Positions 54,484 through 62,817 of a stretch of DNA of 64,000 nucleotides are shown here, one piece after another (the first letter of the stretch is position 1; each line of letters opens with the position of its first letter). A model generated the notes under the pieces. The model was not told where the DNA came from. It searched no databases and was given only the letters and a program-made list of their open reading frames with translations. The stretch spans positions 310,001-374,000 of the forward strand of contig CAWEZI010000002.1 in the NCBI GenBank assembly GCA_963813525.1, in the 5' to 3' direction. Source of the stretch: Bog-756 sp963813525 (lineage in GTDB: Bacteria; Actinomycetota; Acidimicrobiia; Acidimicrobiales; RAAP-2). The translations under genes were made by a program, and so were the position numbers.

Positions 54484-55410
54484 TCATTTGGCGATGAAGC
54501 GGTGGATGGCTTCGTTGGCGTGGTCCTGATAGGACGAGTTGGCCAAATCAGGGAAGATTTCCGATTGGTCCACCATGGGACCCTTCAACTTGCCCGCCGC
54601 GCTCGCGTAGAACACGCCACTCGAAAGCGTCGGGTCCGTGACACCGTCGACGAGTCGCTTCGAGCCCACGACAACTTCGTGGGAGATGCCGAGGCGGGGC
54701 ATTATGTGTTTGGCCGCAAAGCGTAGCGGTGGCGCCGCGCCGGCGGCGGCTTCGGTTCCCGTAGTGTTGCCGGGGCTGACAGTGATAAAGCGGAGGTCGG
54801 GGTATTGGCGCGCCAGGTGGGCCATCCATAAGGCTCCGATGTACTTGACTTGACCGAAGGCGAGGTTTTGATCATATTTTCTGTCAGCGAAGTAGCTGCC
54901 GTCGATGACGGTAGTGAGTTCATCGGTAGAGGTTGAGACGAAGGTTGGCCGTTTGAACCCCAACTTCGGAATTCCCCTGGCTGCTTCACTTGCGGCGAAC
55001 ACCGCTACCTGGCCAAGTCGGTTCTGGGTCAGGAGCCCTTCGAGGAGAACCGCGTGACCGAGAACGTTCGTAGCGAACAGTGTGGTGACCCCGTCAGCGG
55101 TCAATTCCATCAAGGTCTTGTTGCCGATTACACCAGCGTTCATGACCAGCGCATCGAGGGGTCCGCTGATGGCCGCTACGCCAGCGCGGACCGAAACAAG
55201 ATCGGTGACGTCCATGAGAATGATGTCGAAGATGTCTCGGCCAGTCACGGCTTCGAGATCGGCCTTTGCCTGTGTCGCCCGATCTTGGTTCCGACATGCC
55301 AGGTAGATGCGGCCGATCTCAGGACGTAACGCCAGCTGCCGGGCCACATCCTTGCCGATCCCGACATTGGCGCCCGTGATGAGCACCGTCTTTCCATGGA
55401 GGACGCTCAT
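54484..55410 (-). CDS. SDR-family oxidoreductase lacking the catalytic tyrosine
   Basis: 308 residues. The cofactor motif is LITGANVGIGKDVARQL, with YLACRNQDRA for NADP preference, then LVMNAGVIGN and AVFAASEAARG. The overall pattern is that of retinol dehydrogenase/protochlorophyllide-reductase-like SDRs. The catalytic Y-x-x-x-K position reads F-G-Q-V-K (in NLAFGQVKYIGALW), so Phe replaces the essential Tyr while Lys is kept. Either the activity is lost or changed, or one base (TAC to TTC) is wrong. It overlaps the DUF1330 gene by 4 bases, so they form an operon. Confidence 0.88.
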   Translation of the reverse strand: MSVLHGKTVLITGANVGIGKDVARQLALRPEIGRIYLACRNQDRATQAKADLEAVTGRDIFDIILMDVTDLVSVRAGVAAISGPLDALVMNAGVIGNKTLMELTADGVTTLFATNVLGHAVLLEGLLTQNRLGQVAVFAASEAARGIPKLGFKRPTFVSTSTDELTTVIDGSYFADRKYDQNLAFGQVKYIGALWMAHLARQYPDLRFITVSPGNTTGTEAAAGAAPPLRFAAKHIMPRLGISHEVVVGSKRLVDGVTDPTLSSGVFYASAAGKLKGPMVDQSEIFPDLANSSYQDHANEAIHRFIAK

Positions 55411-55727
55411 TCGGAGTCCACCTCATCCTCTGTGGGCGTAGGGAGCCCGTCGAGCAAGCTGAAACGGGCATCCATCGCGACACTTCGGACTTCGATCAGC
55501 TGCTGATACTCAGGCGAGTTGTACCAACTGAGTGCCGTCTCATGATCTGGAAACTGTACGACCACCCCTGAGGAGAGCCCGGTTTCGCCATCCAGGATCT
55601 CCCAGTTGCTATTGGCGAGCACCTCGGCTCCGTACTCTTGAGCGGTCTTGCCAGCGGTGCCGGCGTACTTCTCACGGTAAACATCTGGGTCCTTAACTGT
55701 GAATTCGACAATTACATATGCACTCAT
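55407..55727 (-). CDS. DUF1330 domain protein
   Basis: 106 residues: SAYVIVEFTVKDPDVYREKY, TAGKTAQEYGAEVLANSNWE and VVVQFPDHETALSWYNSPEY are the DUF1330 (ferredoxin-like, dimeric alpha-beta barrel) landmarks. Function is unknown, though the fold resembles antibiotic-biosynthesis-monooxygenase-like proteins. It is the first gene of an operon with the SDR (ATGA overlap). The ribosome site GGGAG lies directly next to a tandem heptamer repeat in the leader. Confidence 0.9.
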   Translation of the reverse strand: MSAYVIVEFTVKDPDVYREKYAGTAGKTAQEYGAEVLANSNWEILDGETGLSSGVVVQFPDHETALSWYNSPEYQQLIEVRSVAMDARFSLLDGLPTPTEDEVDSE

Positions 55728-55740
55728 GTGGATACTCCCT

Positions 55741-55785
55741 AGTTGTTAGTTGTTAGTTGTTAGTTGTTAGTTGTTAGTTGTTATT
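55741..55785. repeat. Heptanucleotide tandem repeat (AGTTGTT)n
   Basis: About six perfect copies of AGTTGTT run from 55741 to 55785. On the coding strand of the DUF1330-SDR operon they read (AACAACT)n and end only 3 bases before the GGGAG ribosome site, inside the 5' leader. Repeat-number change would alter leader length without touching the reading frame. Confidence 0.92.
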
Positions 55786-55826
55786 GGCTTCTGGGTCTTC
55801 GCTCTCAAACGTCACTGCCGACAGCG

Positions 55827-56578
55827 TCACGTGGCGACCCGGCCTCCATCGACGGCAAGAGTGACGCCGTGCACGAAGCTGGCATCGTCACTGGCAAGAA
55901 AGACGATTGCGGAAGCGAGCTCCTCGGGCTCGGCGACGCGACCTGGTGGTGCGAGTGCTGCGAGATGGCTCACCATCTCCTCGGGGACCCCCTCCATCAT
56001 GCGGGTGCGCGTCGAGCCGGGAGCAACGGCGTCCACTCGAACACCACTCGGGCCGTATTCGGCTGCCCCGGTCTTCGTCAGCAGCTCGAGAGCCGCTCGG
56101 CTGGCGCCGTACATGGCCATGCCGGCCTGTCCAAAGCTCGCGACCATCGTGGAGATGTTGACGATCGAACCCCATCCACGCTCGGCCATGGCTGGCGCCA
56201 GTCACGCGACAAGGAAGAACGGAACCTTGACGTTCAGTGCAAAGGTCTCGTCGAACTGAGCCTCGGTGGCTGCCTTGCTCGGTCCGAGCAAGGCGACACC
56301 GGCGTTGTTGATGAGGATGTCGACGTGACCGCCACCTGCCTCAGTGGACCACTCGACCAGGTCCTGTGCCGACTTCAGATCGCTCAACGAAGTGAGCAGG
56401 AAGGTCGCGCTGCCTCCGCCGCCTTCGATTTCGGCGATCACGTCTTTGGCTCGTTGTTCCTTTCGTCCGACGATCAGTACGTGAGCGCCGCGCGGGCGGC
56501 CAAGACGATGGCGGTGGCCTGGCCGATCCCGCTCGTCGAGCCCGTTACCAGTGCTGTCTTGCCGCTTAGATCAGTCAT
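55827..56578 (-). pseudogene. SDR-family oxidoreductase, broken by a 2-base insertion and a stop
   Basis: The ATG at 56578 begins MTDLSGKTALVTGSTSGIGQ, then AIVLAAR. An extra GC near 56490 shifts the frame before HVLIVGRKEQRAKDVIAEIE. The protein continues with DILINNAGVALLGPSKAATE and FALNVKVPFFLVA, meets an in-frame TGA (about 56202), and goes on with WGSIVNISTMVASFGQ, the catalytic YGASRAALELLTK (Arg in place of Lys in Y-x-x-x-K) and the end VTLAVDGGRVAT. Both lesions are needed to explain the break. It is divergent from a TetR gene across two operator-like palindromes. Confidence 0.85.
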
Positions 56579-56603
56579 GCGTTGTTCTTCCTCTCGATCA
56601 AAA

Positions 56604-56652
56604 TGGGTTATGCGACCCACTCTCGCAGCCAGAAAATGGGTTGTCAAACCCA
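56604..56652. promoter_or_regulatory. Two TetR-type operator half-palindromes TGGGTT-N4-RACCCA
   Basis: TGGGTT-ATGC-GACCCA (56604-56619, one mismatch) and TGGGTT-GTCA-AACCCA (56637-56652, perfect) are 33 bp apart, about three helical turns, in the divergent region between the broken SDR and tetR. This pattern suggests cooperative binding of two TetR dimers. Confidence 0.65.
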
Positions 56653-56673
56653 AAAGTTTGCTAGCATTGGTTC

Positions 56674-57279
56674 GTGGTCAACGAGACGAGTGACCGGCCG
56701 AGGCTCACCTCCAAGGGAGCACGCACCCGAGCCCGAATAGTGGAGGAGGCCGCCGCCCTGATCCATGAGCGCGGAGTGGCGGGCACCACCTTGGAAGATG
56801 TCAAGGCGGCGGCGGGAGTCAGCGGCTCGCAGATGTACCACTACTTTCCCGACAAGGACGATCTCGTGCAGGCGGTCATCGATTACCAGGCCGAGAACAT
56901 CGTCAATCGCCAGCGGCACGCGTTCGCCAACGCGAACGGAGTCGAAGCCTGGCGGAACATGGTGATCACCGCAGCGAAGCGCACCAAAGCAAAGGGGGGC
57001 TGCCAACTTGGCTCGCTCGTTGGTCAACTCGCCGAGAGTGACCCCGAGGCCCGAGCGCTCATCGCGGCAGGGTTCGATCAGTGGGCAGCCGCAATTGGCG
57101 AAGGGCTGAGATCCCTTCATGCCGACGGGAAGCTCCCATCGGACATCGACCCGGACGACCTCGCCACTACTCTGCTCGCCACGCTCCAAGGGGGACTTCT
57201 ACTCGCCCAGGTACAGCAGTGTCCCCGTCCGTTCGAGACTGCCGTCGATACCCTTCTCGCCCTTGCCATCGGCAAATGA
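56674..57279 (+). CDS. TetR-family transcriptional regulator
   Basis: 201 residues from GTG 56674. The HTH spans about 17-63: RTRARIVEEAAALIHERGVA, TLEDVKAAAGVSGSQMYHYF and PDKDDLVQAVI. The ligand domain contains KGGCQLGSLVGQLAESDPEA and ATLQGGLLLAQVQQCPRPFE, the TetR_C_16/YcdC-like group. It probably represses itself and the divergent SDR gene through the two TGGGTT palindromes; the SDR is now broken, so the regulator may have lost its main target. Confidence 0.92.
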   Translation: MVNETSDRPRLTSKGARTRARIVEEAAALIHERGVAGTTLEDVKAAAGVSGSQMYHYFPDKDDLVQAVIDYQAENIVNRQRHAFANANGVEAWRNMVITAAKRTKAKGGCQLGSLVGQLAESDPEARALIAAGFDQWAAAIGEGLRSLHADGKLPSDIDPDDLATTLLATLQGGLLLAQVQQCPRPFETAVDTLLALAIGK

Positions 57280-57340
57280 GCCCAAACCAGGACAGATCTC
57301 GGTTGAGTAGACAACGAGTTCAGGACAGCGAGGAGGTCGG

Positions 57341-57782
57341 ATGACGACACTCGAGGAAGAGGCAGCACTTGCCAGTCGGGACCACGGATTGGTCGTGATC
57401 TCGACATTGCGGTCTAATGAGACGATCCAGGCGTCCTTTGTCAATGCCGGTGTGATCGCTCACCCAGCCACAGGCGAGACCGTTCTGGGATTGGTCACCG
57501 CAGGCCGGATCAAGCTGGCCAACCTCCGCGCCCGTCCTCAAGTGACTGCAATCTTCCGGAGAAGTTTGGCAGTGGGCAGCAGTAGAAGGGCAAGCCGAGC
57601 TCGTTGGGCCCGATGATTCCCGGCCGTGGCTTGATGCGGAAGGTCTACGGCAGCTCCGCCGAGGGATCTTCGCCGCTGCCGGCGGGGAGCACGACAACTG
57701 GGACGAATACGACCGAATCATGGCCGAAGAACGCCGGGCCGCCGTGCTTATCCGGCCGGACCGGATCTACAGCAATCGATGA
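57341..57782 (+). pseudogene. PPOX-class F420-dependent oxidoreductase, one frameshift
   Basis: The first frame (from ATG 57341) reads EEAALASRDHGLVVISTLRS, ETVLGLVTAGRIKLANLRAR and QVTAIFRR, then goes out of frame at about 57560. The next frame continues at once as WQWAAVEGQAELVGPDDSRP, LRRGIFAAAGGEHDNWDEYD and ends ERRAAVLIRPDRIYSNR at 57782. The join gives about 146 residues, the usual size of the TIGR03618-type PPOX family, which uses F420 or FMN. One indel in the AGAAGTTTGG region is enough to explain it. Confidence 0.82.
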
Positions 57783-57835
57783 TCTGTGGACGGCGGGAGC
57801 CTGACCCGCTCATGCGGACAGGATCCCTGGTTTGG

Positions 57836-58088
57836 ACGTTCTCCCAGGCCAGGGGGTTCGAACATCGACCTTTGCCTCGAGTAGCGACCGGATGCCAAAA
57901 ACACCCACCTACCTGGTAAAACGTTGTAAATCCGACAACGGGGTGGAGGTAATGGGACTATGTTCGAACCCTCCTGGCTCGCTGACCTGGGGTAATGCGG
58001 CACGAATGTGAGTGCCACGGCCAAATTCGGGGGAAGACCCAATCCTCACAAGTCGGCAGGAAAGTGACGGGACCATGTTCGAACCCAC
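57836..58088 (+). repeat. Dispersed GTTCGAAC repeat, copy C (complete)
   Basis: Left inverted box GGGTTCGAACATCG (GTTCGAAC 57856-57863), middle box in ATGGGACTATGTTCGAACCC (57962-57969) and right box in CGGGACCATGTTCGAACCCA (58077-58084). Spacings are 106 and 115 bp. The hairpin GTTGT-N7-ACAAC is at about 57923-57939. The left end GTTCTCCCAG is shared with copy B. It fills most of the gap between the PPOX remnant and the sulfatase; no gene is evident. Confidence 0.9.
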
Positions 58089-58327
58089 TCCGCTCGGGGA
58101 CCCGGAGGCACACTGGGTCTCCTCCAGCCAGGGGTTGACCCAAGGGGTGCGGGCGGCCCAGGTACGCCCCGGCTGGGAGCTGACCTCCCCGATTGATCGT
58201 CGCCGGGCGGTCCAAGCCATGGCGCCAGCCCGCGAAATGTCGACTCCCTTCTTGTGCCGTTCTTTGTAAGGCACGAGCAAGTCGCCACTGCCGGCCCGAG
58301 ACTCACTGGGTCAACGAGGAGGGACAC

Positions 58328-60685
58328 ATGGTGGCTGAGTTCAAAGGCGTAGTGAATCTGGATATCCGGGACTCCGTGCCGGACTGGGCGCCATTCGACG
58401 CCCCCCGGGCATCAGAGGGGGCGCCCAACGTCGTCTATATCGTGCTCGATGACGTCGGCTTCTCCGCGATGAGCTGTTACGGCGGACCCATCGAGACCCC
58501 CAACATCGACCGTATCGCCGCCGACGGGCTCCGTTACACCCAGTGGCACACGACGGCCCTGTGCTCGCCGACCCGGTCGTGCCTCCTCACCGGACGCAAC
58601 CACACCCGCAACTCCATGGCCTGTATCACCGAGGCCGCGATCGGCTTCCCCAACGCAAGTGGGGTGATCCCGCCCGAGAACGCCACCATCGCCGAGATCC
58701 TGGGCGAGCGGGGATGGAACACCTACGCGGTGGGCAAGTGGCATCTGTGCCCGGAGGCCGAGATGAACCTGGCCTCGACCCGGCGTAACTGGCCGACAGG
58801 GCGGGGATTCGAGCGCTTCTACGGATTTCTCGGGGCCGAGACCAACCAGTGGTATCCCGACCTGGTCTACGACAATCACATGGTCGATCAGCCCAAGTCG
58901 CCCGAAGAGGGATACCACTTCTCAGTGGATATCACCGACAAGGCGATCGAGTTCATCAGGGACGCCAAGGTGCTGGCCCCCGAGAAGCCGTTCTTCTTGT
59001 ACTACGCACCCGGGGCCTGTCACGCCCCCCACCACGCACCGGTCGACTGGATCGACAAGTTCAAGGGCCGCTTCGACATGGGTTATGAAGCGCTGCGTGA
59101 ACAGACCCTGGCCCGTCAGAAGGAGCTGGGGATCTTGCCCCCCGATACGGATCTCTCGCCACTCAATCCGATCGGCACACCCGAGACCCGCACCGGCCCG
59201 GCCGGCCAGTCCTTCCCCGCCCTCGACATCGTACGGCCGTGGGACTCGTTGTCAGAAGACGAGAAGCGGTTGTTTCGTCGGATGGCCGAGGTCTTCGCCG
59301 GCTTCCTCGCCCACGCCGATGACCAGATCGGCCGGCTTCTGACTTGTCTGGAGGAGATCGACCAACGCGAGAACACCGTCGTCGTCGTGGTATCGGACAA
59401 CGGTGCGAGCGGTGAAGGGGGCCCTAACGGCTCGGTCAACGAATGCAAGTTCTTCAACGGCATCCCCGACGACATCGCCTCGAACCTCGCCGCCATCGAC
59501 GACCTCGGCAGCCCCAAGACCTACAACCATTACCCGACGGGTTGGGCCATGGCCTTCAACACCCCGTTCAAGCTGTGGAAGCGCTACGAGTACAACGGGG
59601 GCACGAGCGACGCCTGTGTAATCTCGTGGCCAAAAGGGACCAAGGCTCGGGGCGAGATCAGGACCCAGTACCACCACGCCGTCGACTTGGTCCCCACGCT
59701 GTTGGACGTGCTTGGCGAAGAGGCACCCCAGACCGTCAAAGGCCACGTGCAGAGCCCATTCGACGGGGTGAGCATGCGCTACACCTTCGACGCCCCGAGC
59801 GCCCCGACTTCGAGGAGCACGCAGTTCTACTCCATGCTCGGGTCGCGCGGGATCTGGCACGACGGATGGAAAGCGGTTACGACCCATCCCACCATCGCCG
59901 GGTGGAGCAACTTCGGCGCGGACACCTGGGAGCTGTACCACACCGACGTCGATCGCTCCGAGGTCCACAACCTCGCCGAACAGGAACCCCAGAGGCTCCA
60001 GGAGATGATCAACCTGTGGCACGCCGAGGCAGGGGCAAACGGGGCCTTCCCATTGGACGACCGCTCCGCCCTCGAGATCATCCTCACGCCTCGCCCGGTT
60101 CTGACCCCGGCCCGCAACCGCTATGTGTACTACCCGGGTGGGGCCGAGGTTCCCGAGTCCCAGGCGGTGAACGTCCGCAACCGCTCCTATGTCATCGGAG
60201 CCCTGGTGGACATTCCCGCACCGGGGGCCAGCGGCGTGCTCTTCGCTCATGGGGCGAGATTTGGCGGCCATGCGCTCTACATCAAGGACAACCGGCTTCA
60301 CTACGCCTACAACTTTGTCGGAATGGCATTGGAGACCGTGGTGGCCACCGTGGATGTGCCCACCGGCGACAACCTCATCTTGTCGGCGGCCTTTGACAAG
60401 GACAGCGAGGACCCACCCGGAGTGGCCACTGGTATCTTGTCGCTCTTTCACGGCGAGACCAAGGTCGGAGAGGGCAGGATCAGGACCCAACCGGGGAAGT
60501 TCGCCATCGGAGGGGAAGGGCTTTGTATCGGACGCGACAGCGGTGAGCCCGTGACCGACGACTACCCGGGTCCCCATCCGCATTCATTCACGGGCGGGGT
60601 CATCAATCGGGTGGCGGTTGACGTGAGTGGCGAGCCCTATATGGACCTCGAACGCGAGGCAGTGGCCATGATGTCCCGGGAGTGA
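58328..60685 (+). CDS. Arylsulfatase (sulfatase family)
   Basis: 785 residues from ATG 58328 (GGAGG upstream); the longer frame reads through the dispersed repeat. The metal site is NVVYIVLDDVGFSAMSCYGG, the formylglycine motif C-x-P-x-R is TALCSPTRSCLLTGRNHT, followed by VGKWHLCPE, VVVVSDNGASGEGGPNG and an FxLW segment. The C-terminal beta-rich part (about 600-785) is an extra domain seen in large mycobacterial arylsulfatases (AtsA-like). No signal peptide. It hydrolyses a sulfate ester, probably of an aromatic or sterol-like compound (inference). A strong terminator follows. Confidence 0.95.
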   Translation: MVAEFKGVVNLDIRDSVPDWAPFDAPRASEGAPNVVYIVLDDVGFSAMSCYGGPIETPNIDRIAADGLRYTQWHTTALCSPTRSCLLTGRNHTRNSMACITEAAIGFPNASGVIPPENATIAEILGERGWNTYAVGKWHLCPEAEMNLASTRRNWPTGRGFERFYGFLGAETNQWYPDLVYDNHMVDQPKSPEEGYHFSVDITDKAIEFIRDAKVLAPEKPFFLYYAPGACHAPHHAPVDWIDKFKGRFDMGYEALREQTLARQKELGILPPDTDLSPLNPIGTPETRTGPAGQSFPALDIVRPWDSLSEDEKRLFRRMAEVFAGFLAHADDQIGRLLTCLEEIDQRENTVVVVVSDNGASGEGGPNGSVNECKFFNGIPDDIASNLAAIDDLGSPKTYNHYPTGWAMAFNTPFKLWKRYEYNGGTSDACVISWPKGTKARGEIRTQYHHAVDLVPTLLDVLGEEAPQTVKGHVQSPFDGVSMRYTFDAPSAPTSRSTQFYSMLGSRGIWHDGWKAVTTHPTIAGWSNFGADTWELYHTDVDRSEVHNLAEQEPQRLQEMINLWHAEAGANGAFPLDDRSALEIILTPRPVLTPARNRYVYYPGGAEVPESQAVNVRNRSYVIGALVDIPAPGASGVLFAHGARFGGHALYIKDNRLHYAYNFVGMALETVVATVDVPTGDNLILSAAFDKDSEDPPGVATGILSLFHGETKVGEGRIRTQPGKFAIGGEGLCIGRDSGEPVTDDYPGPHPHSFTGGVINRVAVDVSGEPYMDLEREAVAMMSRE

Positions 60686-60754
60686 CAGTGGAGCCGGGTG
60701 CACGCACTGAGCTTCCAGACATCGGAGTCTTCGTGATTTCATACTTGGGAACTC

Positions 60755-60795
60755 AGAAGGTGGAGGCGAAGCCTGCCTGACCACCTTCTGCTTTT
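60755..60795 (+). terminator. Rho-independent terminator after the sulfatase
   Basis: AGAAGGTGG (60755-60763) pairs perfectly with CCACCTTCT (60781-60789), with an inner AGGC-GAA-GCCT hairpin in the loop, followed by GCTTTT. It lies 70 bp after the sulfatase stop. Confidence 0.8.
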
Positions 60796-60906
60796 ATCGG
60801 CAGCAAGGCACTGGGTGCAGCCAGCAATAGTGCGCCCCGGGACTCGCCGACCCCCGCCCAAACCCGCCCGGTATCGCCCACGAACTCGAGGCGGATCAGT
60901 CTTCCC

Positions 60907-61146
60907 GGGGTTCGGACTTCGGCGTTTTCCTCGGTTGGGAAATTCCAATGAAATACCGCCTCTGAACAGGGAAAAACGTTGTCATTCCCACGACACCGTG
61001 GAAGTTATAGGACTATGTTCGTACCCCCTCCTGGCTCGCTGACCTGGGGAAATGCGGCAGCAAAGCCTGAGCGAGGGCGGAGTTTGGGTTCCGCCGGTTC
61101 GCCGCAGGGTCGGCAAATGAAGTGATGGGACTATGTTTGAACCCCT
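60907..61146 (+). repeat. Dispersed GTTCGAAC repeat, copy D (diverged)
   Basis: Left box GGGGTTCGGACTTC (60910-60917, one change), middle box in ATAGGACTATGTTCGTACCC (61017-61024, one change) and right box in ATGGGACTATGTTTGAACCC (61135-61142, one change). Spacings are 107 and 118 bp, matching copies B and C. The hairpin is imperfect (GTTGT-N7-ACGAC). CTCCTGGCTCGCTGACCTGG after the middle box is identical to copy C. The remaining 61147-61464 shows no gene and must include the right end of the IS110 element. Confidence 0.85.
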
Positions 61147-61464
61147 GTCGAATCGCCTCCGGCGTCGACGACTCCTGACGGCGACCCGAGGTTGGAGTGG
61201 CTGCCAATACAACGGGATTCAGCAAGGTCCGATGGCTCAACCTTGCGAGTGCTCGCGGAAGTTGCCTGCCCCGCAACGAATCCTCTTTGAGTCAAGGGGT
61301 CAATTTCCGGGGCCATTCGGGCACGACGAGTCAGGCCGCTATCGATGGCCACGAATGCCTAAGGTTTAGTGGGGTCCGGGAGTGACTTCGCCGAAGAGCC
61401 GGCCGCCAGGGTGCAGAGCCGACCACGCAGGCTACGAGTCGTTCCCGATTGTCCTCCCGGGCCC

Positions 61465-62487
61465 TTACTTCTGTGCGTCGATGAGGAGCTGCCGATAGAC
61501 GGCGTTGCTGACGTGACGCTTGAGGGAGCGGATGGCCTCCCGTTTGGTCTTGCCCTCGGCCACCTTCTTCTCGAAGTAGATCCGGCCCTCTGAATTGGTT
61601 TGGCGGATCTGGCAGATGGCCACCATGTAGATGGCGTGGTTGAGCTGGCGGTTGCCTCGTCGACTGAGACGGAAGAAAATGCGGCCTCCGGACGACCTCT
61701 CCACCGGCGCCACGCCGGCGTAGGAGGCGAACTGGTCCCGGGTCGTGAACCGACGGAAATCGCCGGTGTAACCGATCAGCTCGCAGGCCAGAATGGGACC
61801 GACGCCATAGAGCTCGGTGAGCGAGGTTCCCGAAGCCTTCACCGCTGTCTTGATCCGCCTGTGGGACTCCTTCAGCTGGACATCGAGCCGCTCCACGTCA
61901 TCGAGCAGCTCGTGGGCCAGGTCATATCGGGTCTGTTCCACCGCGGTGACTGGTTCGAAGTCATTGAGCTGCCGCACTGCGTCAGTAGCGTTGAGTTCCT
62001 TGGAGATTCCGCCTGGTGAGAGGTTGGCCAGGGCGGCATGGAGCCGGGACACAACGATATTCCGGAGCCGCCCGAGCTCGTGGTTCCGCTTGCCCAGCAG
62101 GCGAAGCACCTCCCGGTGGTTGGCCGGCTCAACGGAGCGCAGGCCCGGGGAGCGGAGGGCGGCGATGGCCACCGACAGCGCATCGTTGGGGTCGTTCTTG
62201 TTGGAACGCCCGGTGCCGAGCACCCGCACCCTCGACGCCAGGGTTGCCGGCACATCGAGGATCTGCTCGCCGGCTCCGACGAGCTGTTGGGACAACAGGT
62301 AGCCGATGCCCCCGGCCGATTCAACGGCCCAGGTGCGCTCACCGAGTGGTTCCGCCCAGGCCAACAACCGCTGCGTCTTTTGGCAGGTGGCACGCACCTT
62401 GATCTCTGCCAACTGCCGCTAATCGCAGCCGATGGCCACTGCGGTATGGGACGCCTTGTGAGGGTCGATCCCGATGATGACTGTCAT
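61465..62487 (-). pseudogene. IS110-family transposase/recombinase with in-frame amber stop
   Basis: From ATG 62487 (GGAG upstream) the frame reads TVIIGIDPHKASHTAVAIGC and D, then TAG at 62419-62421, then RQLAEIKVRATCQKTQRLLA in the same frame to 61465, about 340 codons in all. The DEDD catalytic site is visible: Asp in GIDPHK, Glu in WAVESAGGIG and Asp-Asp in NDPNDALS. The C-terminal Tnp20 domain has LYGVGPILACELIGYTGDFR and the catalytic Ser in ASYAGVAPVERSSGG. Reinitiation at TTG 62412 would lose the first catalytic Asp. A single G to T change (GAG to TAG) explains the stop. Confidence 0.88.
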
Positions 62488-62663
62488 GACAGTTTCTCCT
62501 TCGTGGGTCGGTTGGGAACCGCGAGGGCACTCCTGGTTTGAATCGTGTGCCTGTTCCTCTTTCGAGCCATCCGCGGCGAAGTCCAGACAGGCAGCAACTC
62601 GTTGCAAAGCCAGTCGGCCGGAGCCGACGGCAGGCACTTAGAGAGCTACCCCGTCTGGACCAC
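62488..62663 (-). ncRNA. Candidate bridge RNA of the IS110 element
   Basis: The non-coding DNA just upstream of the transposase start folds strongly. GTCCAGAC (62581-62588) pairs with GTCTGGAC (62653-62660), extended by two more G-C pairs past one mismatch. Inside are hairpins GCAAC-TC-GTTGC (62594-62605) and GTCGGC-CGGA-GCCGAC (62613-62628). IS110-group elements encode a bridge RNA in the non-coding left end upstream of the recombinase, with loops that pair to target and donor DNA. Position, size and structure fit; the exact limits and guide loops are not determined, and the element ends are unknown. Confidence 0.45.
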
Positions 62664-62817
62664 TAAACGGTACGAATGGACCGCACCATCTGACAAGAAG
62701 TCTCAACCAGGCACCTCGATGGCAGTGCCCAACGCTACGAGCGATCTCAGATTCAGGCAGTTCTGATCGCCCGGACGCCGAGGGGAACAAATCTGGTCAC
62801 TCCGGACATTATGGAGT

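Noticed and set aside
56190..56215. In-frame TGA of the broken SDR as selenocysteine
   Set aside because: The position is not catalytic, a frameshift also breaks the gene, and no SECIS-like hairpin was seen.
48992..61142. GTTCGAAC boxes as tRNA T-arm remnants
   Set aside because: The TTCGAAC loop is T-arm-like, but the flanking CTATG and CCCTC do not pair, and no acceptor, D-arm or anticodon arm is present.
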